DNA of 64,000 nucleotides from Thalassotalea sp. ND16A (GCF_000764205.1 NZ_JQDZ01000068.1:62001-126000), one strand, 5' to 3'. Numbered from the stretch's first letter, positions 42,462-51,836 are shown. Notes: a model not told the origin generated them from the letters alone. Made by a program: numbers and translations.

Positions 42462-42480
42462 GGCCTGCGCCGCAATGACG
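42462..42480. repeat. REP-like repeat, right copy
   Basis: GGCCTGCGCCGCAATGACG is the exact reverse complement of 42015-42033, on the other side of the GIY-YIG gene. Confidence 0.8.
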
Positions 42481-42856
42481 TGGTTAATTGTTTCGGAGTA
42501 TGCCCTGACACTTGAAGGTTAAACGTCTCTCAATGGCACTTTCCGGACCAATTGAAGATTTCGAATTAAGCTAAAAAACTAATTTATAGAGTCACAGCGT
42601 ACGTCAGGAGGTCCCTCACCTCGCTCCGCTCGTGGGGGATGACGGCGATTTTTTCTACTTCTCATTGTGGCACTATGCACGCATTCAAGTCGCTTCGAAA
42701 CTGGAGGAGATCCCATTCAAAAGCATAGCGGGATGAAGGTGCTTATTAACGGGTTATGTGAGCGGCTCTCGCTGGCATTCCTTTGCCTACACTGATCCCG
42801 CAGCGGTCTTATCAAAGATAGCTCTTTTTTGCACAACTAACTTAATAGCATTGGCA
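42481..42856. other. Intergenic stretch with REP-like fragments
   Basis: There is no gene. At 42602-42645 a GC-rich stretch with CGTCAGGAGG and a short stem (CGCTCCGCTCG, then GGGGGATGACGG) resembles further REP-like material. The rest is unremarkable. Confidence 0.4.
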
Positions 42857-45043
42857 TCAATTCGCCGCTTTCGCCGCCCGGGCCTGATGAAGCTTTTTGT
42901 AGCTTTCGATCAGTCTTAGGTGCTTGTCTAAGCCTTCTAATTTCATGCTGGTTGGGGTTAGGCCAAAGAATTTCACCGAGCCTGTCACCGAGCCGACCAC
43001 ATTCATCATGGTTTCTTTACCGAACATTCTGTTTAGGTTATTGATAAAGTGTTCTAGTTCTAGCTCTTCATTTAAGGTGATCTCGAGTACGGCATGAACC
43101 GCTTGATAGAACAAGCCGCGCTCTACGGTGTTGTCATTGTATTGCAAGAACTCTGCTACCAGTTCAATGGCCTCGTCAAGCTCGCCCAGGGCTAGGTAAA
43201 TAAGAGTTTTCAGCTCAATAATGGTCAGCTGTCCCCACACGGTATTTTCATCAAATTCAATGCCAATCAGGGTTCTGATGTCGATGTAGTTATCTAGCTG
43301 ACTTTCCTCTAAGCGCTCGAGCAAACTTGCCAGGGCATCATCACTCAAAGCATGAATATTCAAGATATCTTCGCGGTAATCCAGCGCCTTGTTGGTATTG
43401 TCCCAAATAAGGTCTTCCACTGGGTACACTTCTGAATAGTCTGGCACCAGCATACGGCAAGCCGTGGCGCCATGTTGATCAAATACGGCAATGTAAACTT
43501 CTTTGCCCAGCTCCGCTAAAATGGCCAATAAACACTCATTTTCTTCTTCGTTACTGCCGGAGAAATCCCATTCGCTGAATTCATAATCATGATCGCTACT
43601 AAAGAAGCGCCAAGAGATAACACCGGTTGAATCGATAAAGTGCTCAACGAAATTTTCCGGCTCTGTTACCGCAAGGCTGTTAAAGGTTGGTGGCGGTACA
43701 TCATTTAATCCTTCAAAGCTGCGCCCTTGCAATAGTTCAGTCAGACTGCGCTCCAGCGCCACTTCAAAACTTGGGTGAGCACCGAATGATGCAAATACAC
43801 CACCGGTTCTTGGGTTCATTAACGTCACACACATCACCGGGAATTGGCCGCCTAATGAGGCATCTTTAACCACCACCGGGAAACCTTGCTCTTCCAGGGC
43901 GTTAATGCCTGCTAAGATACTTGGGTACTTCTCAAGCACGTGTTGCGGCACGTCAGGCAAGACAATTTCTTCTTCGATGATTTGTCTTTTTACTGCACGT
44001 TCGAAGATTTCTGACAGGCATTGCACCTGCGCTTCATACAGATTATTGCCGGCACTCATGCCGTTACTTAAGAATAAATTTTCAATCAAATTCGATGGGA
44101 AGTACACGGTTTCACCATCGGAGTGACGCACATAGGGAATAGAGCATATACCACGCTCAACTAGCCCTGAGTTGGTATCAATTAGGTGTGAACCACGAAG
44201 TTCACTGCCTGGGTTGTAGATGTCTAAGCAATATTCATCCAAAATCCCAGCTGGCAACTCATCATTAGCGCCTGGCTTGAACCATTTTTCATTGGGATAA
44301 TGAACAAAGTCACTGTTGGCAATATCTGCGCCCAAATACTGATCGTTATAAAAGAAATTACAGTTAAGGCGCTCAATAAATTCGCCCAGCGCCGAGCAAA
44401 GTGCACTTTCTTTGGTTGCGCCTTTCCCGTTGGTAAAACACATAGGTGACGCCGCATCGCGAATATGCAGTGACCACACATTTGGCACTATATTGCGCCA
44501 GGAAGAAATCTCGATTTTCATGCCAAGGTCGGCCAAAATTCCGGTCATGTTGGCGATGGTTTGTTCAAGTGGCAAGTCTTTACCCAGGATGTAATGGCTG
44601 GCATCGTCTTCTGCTTGACCCATAAGCATGGCTTGCGCGTCTTCGTCGAGGTTTTCTACCGTCTCAATTTTAAACTCAGGGCCAGTTTGCACGACTTTTT
44701 TCACGGTACAGCGGTCAATCGATCTTAAGATACCTTGTCTGTCTTTATCCGAAATGCTTTCTGGCAGCTCTGCCTGAATTTGGAAAATTTGGTTATAACG
44801 GTTTTCAGGATCAACAATATTGTTTTGCGACAGCCTGATGTTTTCCGTAGGAATGTCACGGGACAAACAATACACTCGCACAAAATAGGCGGCACAAAGG
44901 GCGGATGAAGCCAAGAAGTAATCGAAAGGGCTTGGTGCTGAGCCATCACCTTTGTAGCGAATAGGTTGATCAGCGATGACAGTAAAATCATCAAACTTAG
45001 CTTCAATTCTGAGGTTGTCGAGAAAATTGACTTTGATTTCCAT
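42857..45043 (-). CDS. OsmC-YcaO fusion protein
   Basis: The protein has 728 residues. The N-terminal 140 residues are an OsmC domain (FDDFTVIADQPIRYKGDGSA...FDYFLASSALCAAYFVRVYC). The YcaO domain spans about 180-570, with ATP-binding acidic motifs in TKESALCSALGEFIERL and EAQVQCLSEIFERAV, and the signature QGRSFEGLNDVPPP. The C-terminal part (about 600-728) is helical and TPR-like. E. coli YcaO (about 586 residues) lacks the OsmC part and is linked to beta-methylthiolation of ribosomal protein S12. YcaO enzymes activate amide backbones with ATP, and OsmC reduces peroxides or binds thiols. No partner such as RimO is adjacent. Confidence 0.9.
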   Translation of the reverse strand: MEIKVNFLDNLRIEAKFDDFTVIADQPIRYKGDGSAPSPFDYFLASSALCAAYFVRVYCLSRDIPTENIRLSQNNIVDPENRYNQIFQIQAELPESISDKDRQGILRSIDRCTVKKVVQTGPEFKIETVENLDEDAQAMLMGQAEDDASHYILGKDLPLEQTIANMTGILADLGMKIEISSWRNIVPNVWSLHIRDAASPMCFTNGKGATKESALCSALGEFIERLNCNFFYNDQYLGADIANSDFVHYPNEKWFKPGANDELPAGILDEYCLDIYNPGSELRGSHLIDTNSGLVERGICSIPYVRHSDGETVYFPSNLIENLFLSNGMSAGNNLYEAQVQCLSEIFERAVKRQIIEEEIVLPDVPQHVLEKYPSILAGINALEEQGFPVVVKDASLGGQFPVMCVTLMNPRTGGVFASFGAHPSFEVALERSLTELLQGRSFEGLNDVPPPTFNSLAVTEPENFVEHFIDSTGVISWRFFSSDHDYEFSEWDFSGSNEEENECLLAILAELGKEVYIAVFDQHGATACRMLVPDYSEVYPVEDLIWDNTNKALDYREDILNIHALSDDALASLLERLEESQLDNYIDIRTLIGIEFDENTVWGQLTIIELKTLIYLALGELDEAIELVAEFLQYNDNTVERGLFYQAVHAVLEITLNEELELEHFINNLNRMFGKETMMNVVGSVTGSVKFFGLTPTSMKLEGLDKHLRLIESYKKLHQARAAKAAN

Positions 45044-45234
45044 TGCATAGTTTCCGGAGTCGTGCGCTGCAATCGAAAACGTTTAAAACTTTTTGGTCGT
45101 TGAGGTTTTAAACGCTTCCAATTGGCGGATTAATCATAATTGCGCTAATTATCGGTTGTTTTTCGGCAATAGTCTTGGGTTAATTACATAAATTGGCGAA
45201 ATAAGTGGTTTAGGATGAAATGGCAGTGTGGCAG

Positions 45235-46128
45235 TTAACCGTTATCTTCGTTGATAATACTGGTAACCCAGGTTTCGAAGCTTTTTATTTTACCCCAGGT
45301 AAAGTGCTGAGCAGGGGCCACCAGATATAATGAAAGCGGTGTTTGATATTCATAATCCAGCACATTAATTAAATTACCATCGGTTAAATGTTGAGCCACC
45401 AGGACTTTGCTGATGAATGCCAGCCCTTGACCAGCCAGCGCATTTTGAATGATTGGGACCGAGTCGTTGGTTTTTAGTTTTGATTTTAGTTGTTCACGGT
45501 TGACGTTAAATGTTAAGCAACAGTCAGTAATGGCCTGCTGCACGTCCGCACTGGTATCTTCGAGTAAAGGTAACTTGAAGATGGCTTCACTATCTCTTTT
45601 ATCACTGTTTATGATTAACGGTGAGGCAACCAAAACGATGGTATCTTCAATCAGCTTTCGGCTTTCAAGTCCGGGGTAAACCCCTAATCCATGCCTTATG
45701 GCAATATCTATGTCCAATTCTTCAAAGGTTTCAAGTTTATTATTAGGCGCAAATTGAATATTTAAATCTGGGTTTTGTTGCTGAAAGTCGGTGAACATCG
45801 GGATAAGTAACAATGAGGTTACCGAATGAGTTGCGCTAATACGCAAATCATTGCGGTTAGGTTCAAAGGCAACGGCTTTAACTCCCTGGCTAATTTGATT
45901 AAAGGCTTGTTCAATAAAAGGCAGTAACAGCCTGCCTTTGTTATTTAAGCGAGTCTGTTTACTTTGCCGTTCAAATAATTGGCAACCTAAATGATCTTCC
46001 AATAGGCGGATTTGTTGACTTACCGCGGCTTGGGTTACAAATAACTGCGTGGCTGCAGCTTTGAAGCTGTTACTTTTTGCTGCGGTAAGAAACACAGGCA
46101 GTGATTTTAATGGCGGTAAATTTTTCAT
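45235..46128 (-). CDS. LysR-family regulator (GcvA-like)
   Basis: The protein has 297 residues. The N-terminal helix-turn-helix (about 7-65) contains KAAATQLFVTQAAVSQQIRLLE, and the effector domain begins LRISATHSVTSLLLIPMF. It belongs to the same GcvA-like subgroup as the regulator at 12277. The YcaO fusion gene follows 190 bases downstream on the same strand, and a small secreted protein gene is divergent 103 bases away; either could be its target. No clear operator was found. Confidence 0.87.
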   Translation of the reverse strand: MKNLPPLKSLPVFLTAAKSNSFKAAATQLFVTQAAVSQQIRLLEDHLGCQLFERQSKQTRLNNKGRLLLPFIEQAFNQISQGVKAVAFEPNRNDLRISATHSVTSLLLIPMFTDFQQQNPDLNIQFAPNNKLETFEELDIDIAIRHGLGVYPGLESRKLIEDTIVLVASPLIINSDKRDSEAIFKLPLLEDTSADVQQAITDCCLTFNVNREQLKSKLKTNDSVPIIQNALAGQGLAFISKVLVAQHLTDGNLINVLDYEYQTPLSLYLVAPAQHFTWGKIKSFETWVTSIINEDNG

Positions 46129-46231
46129 GGTATAAGAAAATCTTAATTGATGTTAAGTTTATATCGTTTGTAATCAAATAAAGCAAGGGTTAATTTAATC
46201 ACCTGATTTACTTATTTTAAATGAGGTTGTT

Positions 46232-46585
46232 ATGAAAGTATTATATATAGTCAGCGTATTCTTAGTGTTTTCTCTGTCTTTTGGAAGTTTACAAGCGGAC
46301 CAGGATAATCGATTTGTCGAAAATGACAGAATGAATATGGCTCTACTCTCTAACACTGGCGGTGTTAAGATTTTCTATCGTGAAGATGGGGGTGAGATTA
46401 ATTGCCGAGTTGAGTTCCTGTGGAACCAGGAAACTGTAGAATATGCAATGGTACGGGTGAGTAAAATTGCATTTAGTAAACAGCCGTTAACGAGTTGTTT
46501 GGCAAAAGAAGACGCAAAGCAATTGCTGCTGAGTACGTTTGAAGCGACAACATCGCGTATTTTTAAAACGACTCGTGGTTTATAA
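46232..46585 (+). CDS. Small secreted protein of unknown function
   Basis: The protein has 117 residues with a signal peptide (about 1-22, GSLQAD) and a good ribosome site (GAGG). The mature part is short, with two cysteines (NCRVEFLW and TSCLAKED) that could form a disulfide. No family is recognised. It is divergent from the LysR gene. Confidence 0.6.
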   Translation: MKVLYIVSVFLVFSLSFGSLQADQDNRFVENDRMNMALLSNTGGVKIFYREDGGEINCRVEFLWNQETVEYAMVRVSKIAFSKQPLTSCLAKEDAKQLLLSTFEATTSRIFKTTRGL

Positions 46586-46691
46586 CTTTTATAACTCAGG
46601 GACTCATTCAATTTTTTAAAATCAAAAATAGCTTATTTAGCTAAAACTATTTAAAATCTACCAAACTTTAAAATTTAAATAAGATTGCCAG

Positions 46692-47294
46692 ATGAATTCA
46701 CAATTATTTTTTATTTATGACTCCCATTGTCCCTGGAGTTATGCCACGACCGCACTAGTCAATAGCATTCATTCAGCTTATCCAGAGATGCCAATGCATT
46801 TATGGCATTTCGCTCATTATGACGGCAGTGACAGTGCCGGTAAGAAGCAAGTGGATGCGGTTGCGAATCAATCCGCGGTCGAATTTGGTGAAGACTACCT
46901 TGATTGTTCGAATGTGCCACAAAATGCGACTTTGGCAGCAAACCTGATGGCTTGGGTAAGTCATAAACACCCAGAGCTTGCGTTAAAGGTGCTGACAGTA
47001 TTGCAGCAACAACACTTCATCGATAATACCCCATTTACCGATAAGGCGGATTTTAGTGACATTGCTGAGCAATTTAAATTGTCCCCTCCGGGCAAAGTGT
47101 TCAAAAGTGAGTTAACCAAAGATGCCGAATTCGCTTTAGGCGAAATTGGCGAGATGCAAGACATTATTGCGACTACCGCTTTTCCCGCGTTAATGCTTGC
47201 TGTTGGTGATCGTTTGGTATTGCTTAATCATAATTTATATTTAACCAAGCCCGATGCGATAGTCGAGGCGGTGGCGCAAGAGCTTAACGCTTAG
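46692..47294 (+). CDS. DsbA-family protein with CPWS active site
   Basis: The protein has 200 residues. The thioredoxin-type start FFIYDSHCPWSY carries Cys13 but has Ser instead of the second cysteine, and the cis-proline segment is ATTAFPALMLAVGD. There is no signal peptide. It is similar in type to cytoplasmic DsbA-like/chromene isomerase proteins, where a single Cys or Ser binds glutathione. The glutaredoxin gene follows 7 bases later, making a likely thiol operon. Confidence 0.82.
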   Translation: MNSQLFFIYDSHCPWSYATTALVNSIHSAYPEMPMHLWHFAHYDGSDSAGKKQVDAVANQSAVEFGEDYLDCSNVPQNATLAANLMAWVSHKHPELALKVLTVLQQQHFIDNTPFTDKADFSDIAEQFKLSPPGKVFKSELTKDAEFALGEIGEMQDIIATTAFPALMLAVGDRLVLLNHNLYLTKPDAIVEAVAQELNA

Positions 47295-47301
47295 GTAATT
47301 G

Positions 47302-47535
47302 ATGATGAAACGTGTTGTGTTATACACCATGAATCGCTGCCCCCATTGCGAAACGGCAAAAAAATACCTTGCTCAGCAAGGTATTAAATACCGCTTGTGT
47401 AATACCAGTACCCCGGCGGGACGAAAAGAATTCAATTTAACGGGTTATCGCGGTGTGCCAGTATTGAAAATAGGCGACCAATTTCTCAATGGTTTTACCA
47501 TCAAAGGGTTTCAACAGCTTTATCATCAAAAATGA
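47302..47535 (+). CDS. Glutaredoxin
   Basis: The protein has 77 residues. The active site is CPHC at residues 13-16, with the glutathione-binding TGYRGVPVLKIGDQFLNGF near the end. It reduces disulfides or glutathionylated proteins using glutathione. The start is one of two consecutive ATG codons; the one at 47302 follows TAGG at normal spacing. It is cotranscribed with the DsbA-like gene and overlaps by 10 bases the convergent barrel gene. Confidence 0.9.
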   Translation: MMKRVVLYTMNRCPHCETAKKYLAQQGIKYRLCNTSTPAGRKEFNLTGYRGVPVLKIGDQFLNGFTIKGFQQLYHQK

Positions 47536-48185
47536 TACTTGATGGATACGGATGTTTGCTCGTAACCCTCACTTTCCTTGAACCCTAGCCCTAAACTCAC
47601 GTTCTTGGAAATGTGGTATAGGCCAGTGATGCCGGTTTCATTGGAATCTTCAGCAATAGCCCCCCAGTAATCAAGACTTTTGTCATAATCAATGTCGAGA
47701 TAGGTGTAATAAATATTTAACTCTATTTTTTCAGCGACGAATGAGCGCAGACCAAGCGTTGCCGCGTAACCATCATTATCTGCTTTGTTGCCACGGCTTT
47801 GATAGTCAATGTTTTTCAGCGCAAGAATTGCGTAAAACTCAGTGAATTCATTAAACTCATAATTATAACCTAAACCAATAAAGTACCGGTTGATGTCAGC
47901 ATTAGAAAAACTGTCATCTAACTTGTATTCTACCTCTAACGCTTCATATTGGGCGATGATAAACACATCGCTAAACAATGCATATGCGCCAGTAACAGCA
48001 TAACCATCAGCGTCTAACCGTTCATCAATTGTTGCATCTAAATATTGAGCCTCGAAAAAGTGCCAATTGGGTTTTTGCGCCGAGCTTGAATAACTGGCAG
48101 TTAATAACAGCAATAAAACAGGGGTTTTCAGACAGGGCAGTGATGGTTGCGCAATGGCAATTGTTTTCAGCAATCTTTTCAACAT
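47526..48185 (-). CDS. Small outer-membrane beta-barrel protein
   Basis: The protein has 219 residues. The signal peptide is long (to about residue 36, SYSSSAQ). Eight or so amphipathic strands follow, including GYAVTGAYALFSDVFIIAQY and the terminal TSVSIKYHF ending in Phe, as in OmpX/OmpW-sized barrels. It resembles general outer-membrane barrel domains; its role is unknown. It converges on the glutaredoxin gene. Confidence 0.78.
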   Translation of the reverse strand: MLKRLLKTIAIAQPSLPCLKTPVLLLLLTASYSSSAQKPNWHFFEAQYLDATIDERLDADGYAVTGAYALFSDVFIIAQYEALEVEYKLDDSFSNADINRYFIGLGYNYEFNEFTEFYAILALKNIDYQSRGNKADNDGYAATLGLRSFVAEKIELNIYYTYLDIDYDKSLDYWGAIAEDSNETGITGLYHISKNVSLGLGFKESEGYEQTSVSIKYHF

Positions 48186-48313
48186 AGTACAATCCTTGTG
48201 ACTTAAAGAAGTTGCTATGAATCTATCTTAAAAAGCAAAGTAATACAATGGTTTGTAGAGGATTTATAAGCCTTAGATAGGTAAGGCTTAATTAAATAAA
48301 ATTTAATATTTTT

Positions 48314-49318
48314 TTATTTTTTTAAATTAACTACGTAGCGACCCACCACGTTGCCATCAATAAAGCGTTGTAAGTACTCGGGCACTTGCTCAAGGCGTAT
48401 TTCTTCCGCTAATTCAGCCAGATTGTCTAGTTTCATATCGGTGGCGACACGTTGCCAAATGTGCTGTTTTGCAGTTAATGGAATGTTTACCGAGTCAACG
48501 CCTAGCAAAGATACGCCGCGGGTAATGAACGGGAACACATTTAAGTTAAAAAATGGTGATGCGGCGAGTCCACAAGCCGAAACGCCACCGCCAGGTTTTA
48601 TCTGTTTTAACAAGTTTGCCAGGTAATCACCGCCCAAGGTGTCGATACCATGGGCCCAAAGACCTCGGCCCATCGGACGTTCATTGACTTCATTAATCAC
48701 ATCGCGGTGCAATACTGCGCTTGCCCCGATGTCGGTTAAATGTTCGCTTTGCTCCGGCTTTCCTGAAAAAGCGGTCACTGAATATCCCAGGCGCTTTAAT
48801 AACGCGATGCTAAAGCTGCCTACACCACCCGTCGCTCCGGTAACGGCTACGGGCCCATCAGCAGGGGTTGCGCCCATTCGTTCTATTTTTTCGACACAAA
48901 GCGCGGCGGTCAACCCACCGGTACCGTAGATCATCGATTCTTTTAAAGACAATGTCGCAGGGCATTTAACTGCCCAGTTAGCCGGTATTGAAATTCGTTG
49001 CCCCAACCCTCCAGATGTGTTCATTCCTAAATCATAACCGAAGACGACTACTTCATCACCAACATTAAAGGTGCCGGATTTATCGGCTATTACCACTCCG
49101 GCAGCATCAATGCCTGGCGTATGCGGGTAGTTTTTGGTTACCCCTTTATTGCCACTGGCAGATAACGCATCTTTAAAATTAAGAGATGAATAATGTACGT
49201 CGATTAACAGATCATTATCGGGTAAGTCGTTAATGCTGCGCTCGCGGATGTTTTGGCTAAATTGCTTGTCAGCAACTTCTTCTACATAGAGTGCATTATA
49301 GGTGTTTTCGTTGGCCAT
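48314..49318 (-). CDS. acuI: AcuI/YhdH-type NADPH quinone or acrylyl-CoA reductase
   Basis: The protein has 334 residues. The start at 49318 has AGGA six bases upstream; an ATG two codons earlier is too close to it. It is a zinc-free medium-chain reductase: SSLNFKDALSASGNKGV, PGIDAAGVV, the nucleotide loop VTGATGGVGSFSIALLKRLG and AFSGKPEQ are typical of YhdH/AcuI. AcuI reduces acrylyl-CoA with NADPH, protecting marine bacteria that degrade DMSP; no DMSP genes are seen nearby, so it may serve general detoxification. The gene is monocistronic. Confidence 0.88.
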   Translation of the reverse strand: MANENTYNALYVEEVADKQFSQNIRERSINDLPDNDLLIDVHYSSLNFKDALSASGNKGVTKNYPHTPGIDAAGVVIADKSGTFNVGDEVVVFGYDLGMNTSGGLGQRISIPANWAVKCPATLSLKESMIYGTGGLTAALCVEKIERMGATPADGPVAVTGATGGVGSFSIALLKRLGYSVTAFSGKPEQSEHLTDIGASAVLHRDVINEVNERPMGRGLWAHGIDTLGGDYLANLLKQIKPGGGVSACGLAASPFFNLNVFPFITRGVSLLGVDSVNIPLTAKQHIWQRVATDMKLDNLAELAEEIRLEQVPEYLQRFIDGNVVGRYVVNLKK

Positions 49319-49556
49319 CTTCATTCCTGTTGAAAAGTTATATTAATAACCTAGCAAACTGGTTATTACTGAGCCAATAAACTTTAGTCTATCGGGGCAG
49401 AGTGTTGTCTCGAACGGTAATTCCAGAAAAAATTTCATTACCAATCATCACGTTTGCAAATATGTTTTGTGATACTTTTGTGATTTTTGCGTGATCTGGT
49501 TGCGACATTTCCTCTTCATACTGAATGCAGTTTCAGACAGCAGTGAATAAGGAATA

Positions 49557-50294
49557 ATGATGATGAATATTAAATTAACGGCAATACCGAATAAATTACT
49601 ACCAATAGTGACTATGTTACCTCTGCTTTGCGCCGGTGCTTGGGCGAATGCCGCGGAATTGGAAATAACCGTGAGTAATGTCACCCAAGGCATATATTAC
49701 ACCCCAATCATAGTCGCTGCTCATACGGCAGATACCAGCATTTTCAGAAGTGGTGAAATGGCGAGCAGTGAATTGCAGGCGTTGGCTGAAGGTGGCGACA
49801 TTTCTGGCGTCGCCGCAATGCTGGCAACGGCATCTGCGGATATGGTTGAAAACCCAGCTGCGGGCTTATTAGAGCCAGGGATGTCGACCACAACCATGCT
49901 AACTACCAGCGATGGCAACAACTACTTATCTATTGCCGCCATGTTGTTACCCACCAATGATGGCTTTGTTGGACTCGACAGTTGGATGCTGCCAACCACT
50001 GCCGGCACTTACCAATTTACCTTAAATGCCTATGATGCTGGTACCGAAGCGAATGATGAAATTGTTGTTGGTATGGTTGGAGGGCCACCGGGAGCTCCGG
50101 GGATTCCGGCGGCACCGGGTATGGATGCGGGAACTGGGGCAACCGGAGTCACCACAATGGAAGCGAATACCTATGTGCACATCCATCGCGGTAATTTAGG
50201 TGATGATGATGACATGGCCGGTAAAAGTGATTTAAATAACACCATACATCGCTGGTTAAACCCGGTGGCGGAAGTCACGGTTGTCGTGAAATAG
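49557..50294 (+). CDS. Secreted spondin-domain protein
   Basis: The protein has 245 residues; it may start at any of three consecutive ATG codons, with AAGGA just before. A signal peptide ends about residue 33 (WANAAELE). The spondin-N-like domain is recognised from LEITVSNVTQGIYYTPIIVAAH, SSELQALAEGGD and LSIAAMLLPTNDGFVGLD. A Gly/Pro-rich loop (GGPPGAPGIPAAPGMDAG) interrupts its end. In eukaryotes spondins bind matrix; in bacteria their function is unknown. It is followed 12 bases later by a lipoprotein of the same family. Confidence 0.85.
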   Translation: MMMNIKLTAIPNKLLPIVTMLPLLCAGAWANAAELEITVSNVTQGIYYTPIIVAAHTADTSIFRSGEMASSELQALAEGGDISGVAAMLATASADMVENPAAGLLEPGMSTTTMLTTSDGNNYLSIAAMLLPTNDGFVGLDSWMLPTTAGTYQFTLNAYDAGTEANDEIVVGMVGGPPGAPGIPAAPGMDAGTGATGVTTMEANTYVHIHRGNLGDDDDMAGKSDLNNTIHRWLNPVAEVTVVVK

Positions 50295-50306
50295 GAGTGG
50301 ATAATC

Positions 50307-51041
50307 ATGATTTCATTAATGCACAAAATTAACTTGTCAAAAACCGTTTTCACTGTTGCCACTGTCAGTTTATTGGCGCTAACCGGCTGCTTTCATGACG
50401 ATGATGACGATGATGACATAACCATTGAGCCACCGATCGATCCGGTTGTTATTTCCTATCAAATTTCGGTAAGCAATATCACCCATGCGCAGCCAATGTC
50501 GCCGGTTACCGTTGTGCTGCATAATGGCGGTCAATTGTGGAGCATTGGCGAGCCCGCTTCTGCTGCTCTGGAATTACTCGCCGAAAGTGGCGACGGTAGC
50601 GATGTGCTCAGCCTGGATATGGTTTTAGCCAGCGGCGTCGGCGAGGGGGTGTTAATGCCAGGGTTAACGCAATCGATAATGGTGACCAGTGTTGAAGTCG
50701 TACCCAGTCATTTGTCACTGGCGACTATGCTGGTGAATACCAACGATGCCTTTACCGGCGTCAATGCTATGTCGTTAACAAATTTGGCTGTCGGCGAAAG
50801 TATTTCTATGCTAACAAGTTCTTATGATTCAGGAACCGAGAAAAACTCTGAATTAGTCACGACAATCCCGGGACCTGCCGGTGGTGGGGAAGGCTTTAAT
50901 GCCGAGCGAGACGATGTCGACTTTGTTGCAATGCATCCTGGTGTGGTAAGTCAGGATGATGGCTTAGCTCAGTCGGCTTTAACCAATGCGCATCGATTTG
51001 ACAACCCTACTTTACGCGTCACCGTTACTCGTATGGAGTGA
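50307..51041 (+). CDS. Spondin-domain lipoprotein
   Basis: The protein has 244 residues. The lipobox LTGC follows the signal peptide (Cys about 28), then a run of seven Asp residues. The spondin-like domain starts QISVSNITHAQPMSPVTVVLH and is a divergent copy of the previous gene's domain. The AGGAG box supports the start. Its stop codon lies in the first arm of an inverted-repeat region (51038-51100) that leads to the two-component genes. Confidence 0.85.
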   Translation: MISLMHKINLSKTVFTVATVSLLALTGCFHDDDDDDDITIEPPIDPVVISYQISVSNITHAQPMSPVTVVLHNGGQLWSIGEPASAALELLAESGDGSDVLSLDMVLASGVGEGVLMPGLTQSIMVTSVEVVPSHLSLATMLVNTNDAFTGVNAMSLTNLAVGESISMLTSSYDSGTEKNSELVTTIPGPAGGGEGFNAERDDVDFVAMHPGVVSQDDGLAQSALTNAHRFDNPTLRVTVTRME

Positions 51042-51100
51042 CCTTAGGGAGTACCTTTCTGGGTATTTATCCACCTAAGGTCACTTTTGACCTTAGGTGG
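51038..51100 (+). promoter_or_regulatory. Switch-like overlapping hairpins before the response regulator
   Basis: Three related arms are present. The middle arm (51071-51084, CCACCTAAGGTCAC) can pair with the upstream arm at 51038-51048 (GTGACCTTAGG), or with 51088-51100 (TGACCTTAGGTGG) by 13 perfect base pairs around a CTTT loop. The last stem covers GGTGG at the ribosome site of the regulator gene (51105). The pairings exclude each other, so this could act as an attenuator or simply as a terminator. Confidence 0.7.
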
Positions 51101-51104
51101 AGAA

Positions 51105-51836
51105 ATGTCAGACACAATTTTAGTGGTCGAAGATGAACAAGACATTGCCGATTTAATTGCCGTGCAACTGCACGAGTTATCTTTGTCGGTAGAGATTTGT
51201 CTTTGTGGCAACGAGGGGTTACTGAAAGCGCTCAGTAAAGATTACGCCTTAGTGATTCTCGATGTCATGTTACCCGGAATATCGGGGTTAGATATTTGTC
51301 GGCAGCTGCGCAGTGAAAAACCGGAACAAGCGATTATGATTTTAACCTCACGAACTTCAGAAACCGACCGAGTTTTGGGTTTAGAACTTGGTGCCGACGA
51401 TTATATGACCAAACCTTTTAGCGTACGTGAACTGCAAGCGAGAGTACGTGGTCAGTTAAGAAGAGTTCACTTATTGCATCAATTACATCAACAGCAAGGG
51501 CATAATGGCACCGATGTAGAACAAATGTTGTCAATAGGGCACTTAGAAATTGATCAAATTAGTCATCAAGCCCGTCTTTCGGGAAATCCACTCGAGTTAA
51601 CCGCAACCGAATTTGATTTATTATTGTTTTTAGCATCGCATCCTGAACAGGTATTTTCGCGGGCACAATTATTAGGCTCGGTATGGGGTTATCACCATAG
51701 TGGCTATGAACATACCGTTAACTCTCACATTAACCGGTTACGCAATAAACTTGAACAAGACGTCACTAAGCCTTTAATTGTACAAACCGTGTGGGGAGTT
51801 GGCTATAAATTCAACCGGCAAGGCGTGTGCGGATGA
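51105..51836 (+). CDS. OmpR-family response regulator
   Basis: The protein has 243 residues from the ATG at 51105, with GGAGAA upstream. The receiver domain (about 4-115) has the acidic pocket EDEQD, phosphorylation Asp53 (VILDVMLPG) and Lys in TKPFS. The winged-helix output domain (about 145-240) has ELTATEFDLLLFLASHPEQVF and VWGVGYKF. It binds DNA as a dimer after phosphorylation by the kinase encoded next, with an ATGA overlap. Possible targets are the spondin genes upstream and its own operon. Confidence 0.93.
   Translation: MSDTILVVEDEQDIADLIAVQLHELSLSVEICLCGNEGLLKALSKDYALVILDVMLPGISGLDICRQLRSEKPEQAIMILTSRTSETDRVLGLELGADDYMTKPFSVRELQARVRGQLRRVHLLHQLHQQQGHNGTDVEQMLSIGHLEIDQISHQARLSGNPLELTATEFDLLLFLASHPEQVFSRAQLLGSVWGYHHSGYEHTVNSHINRLRNKLEQDVTKPLIVQTVWGVGYKFNRQGVCG

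Noticed and set aside
42857-46128. RiPP biosynthesis cluster around the YcaO protein
   Set aside because: No precursor peptide, dehydrogenase or transporter is adjacent, and the OsmC-YcaO type is a stand-alone protein in gammaproteobacteria.
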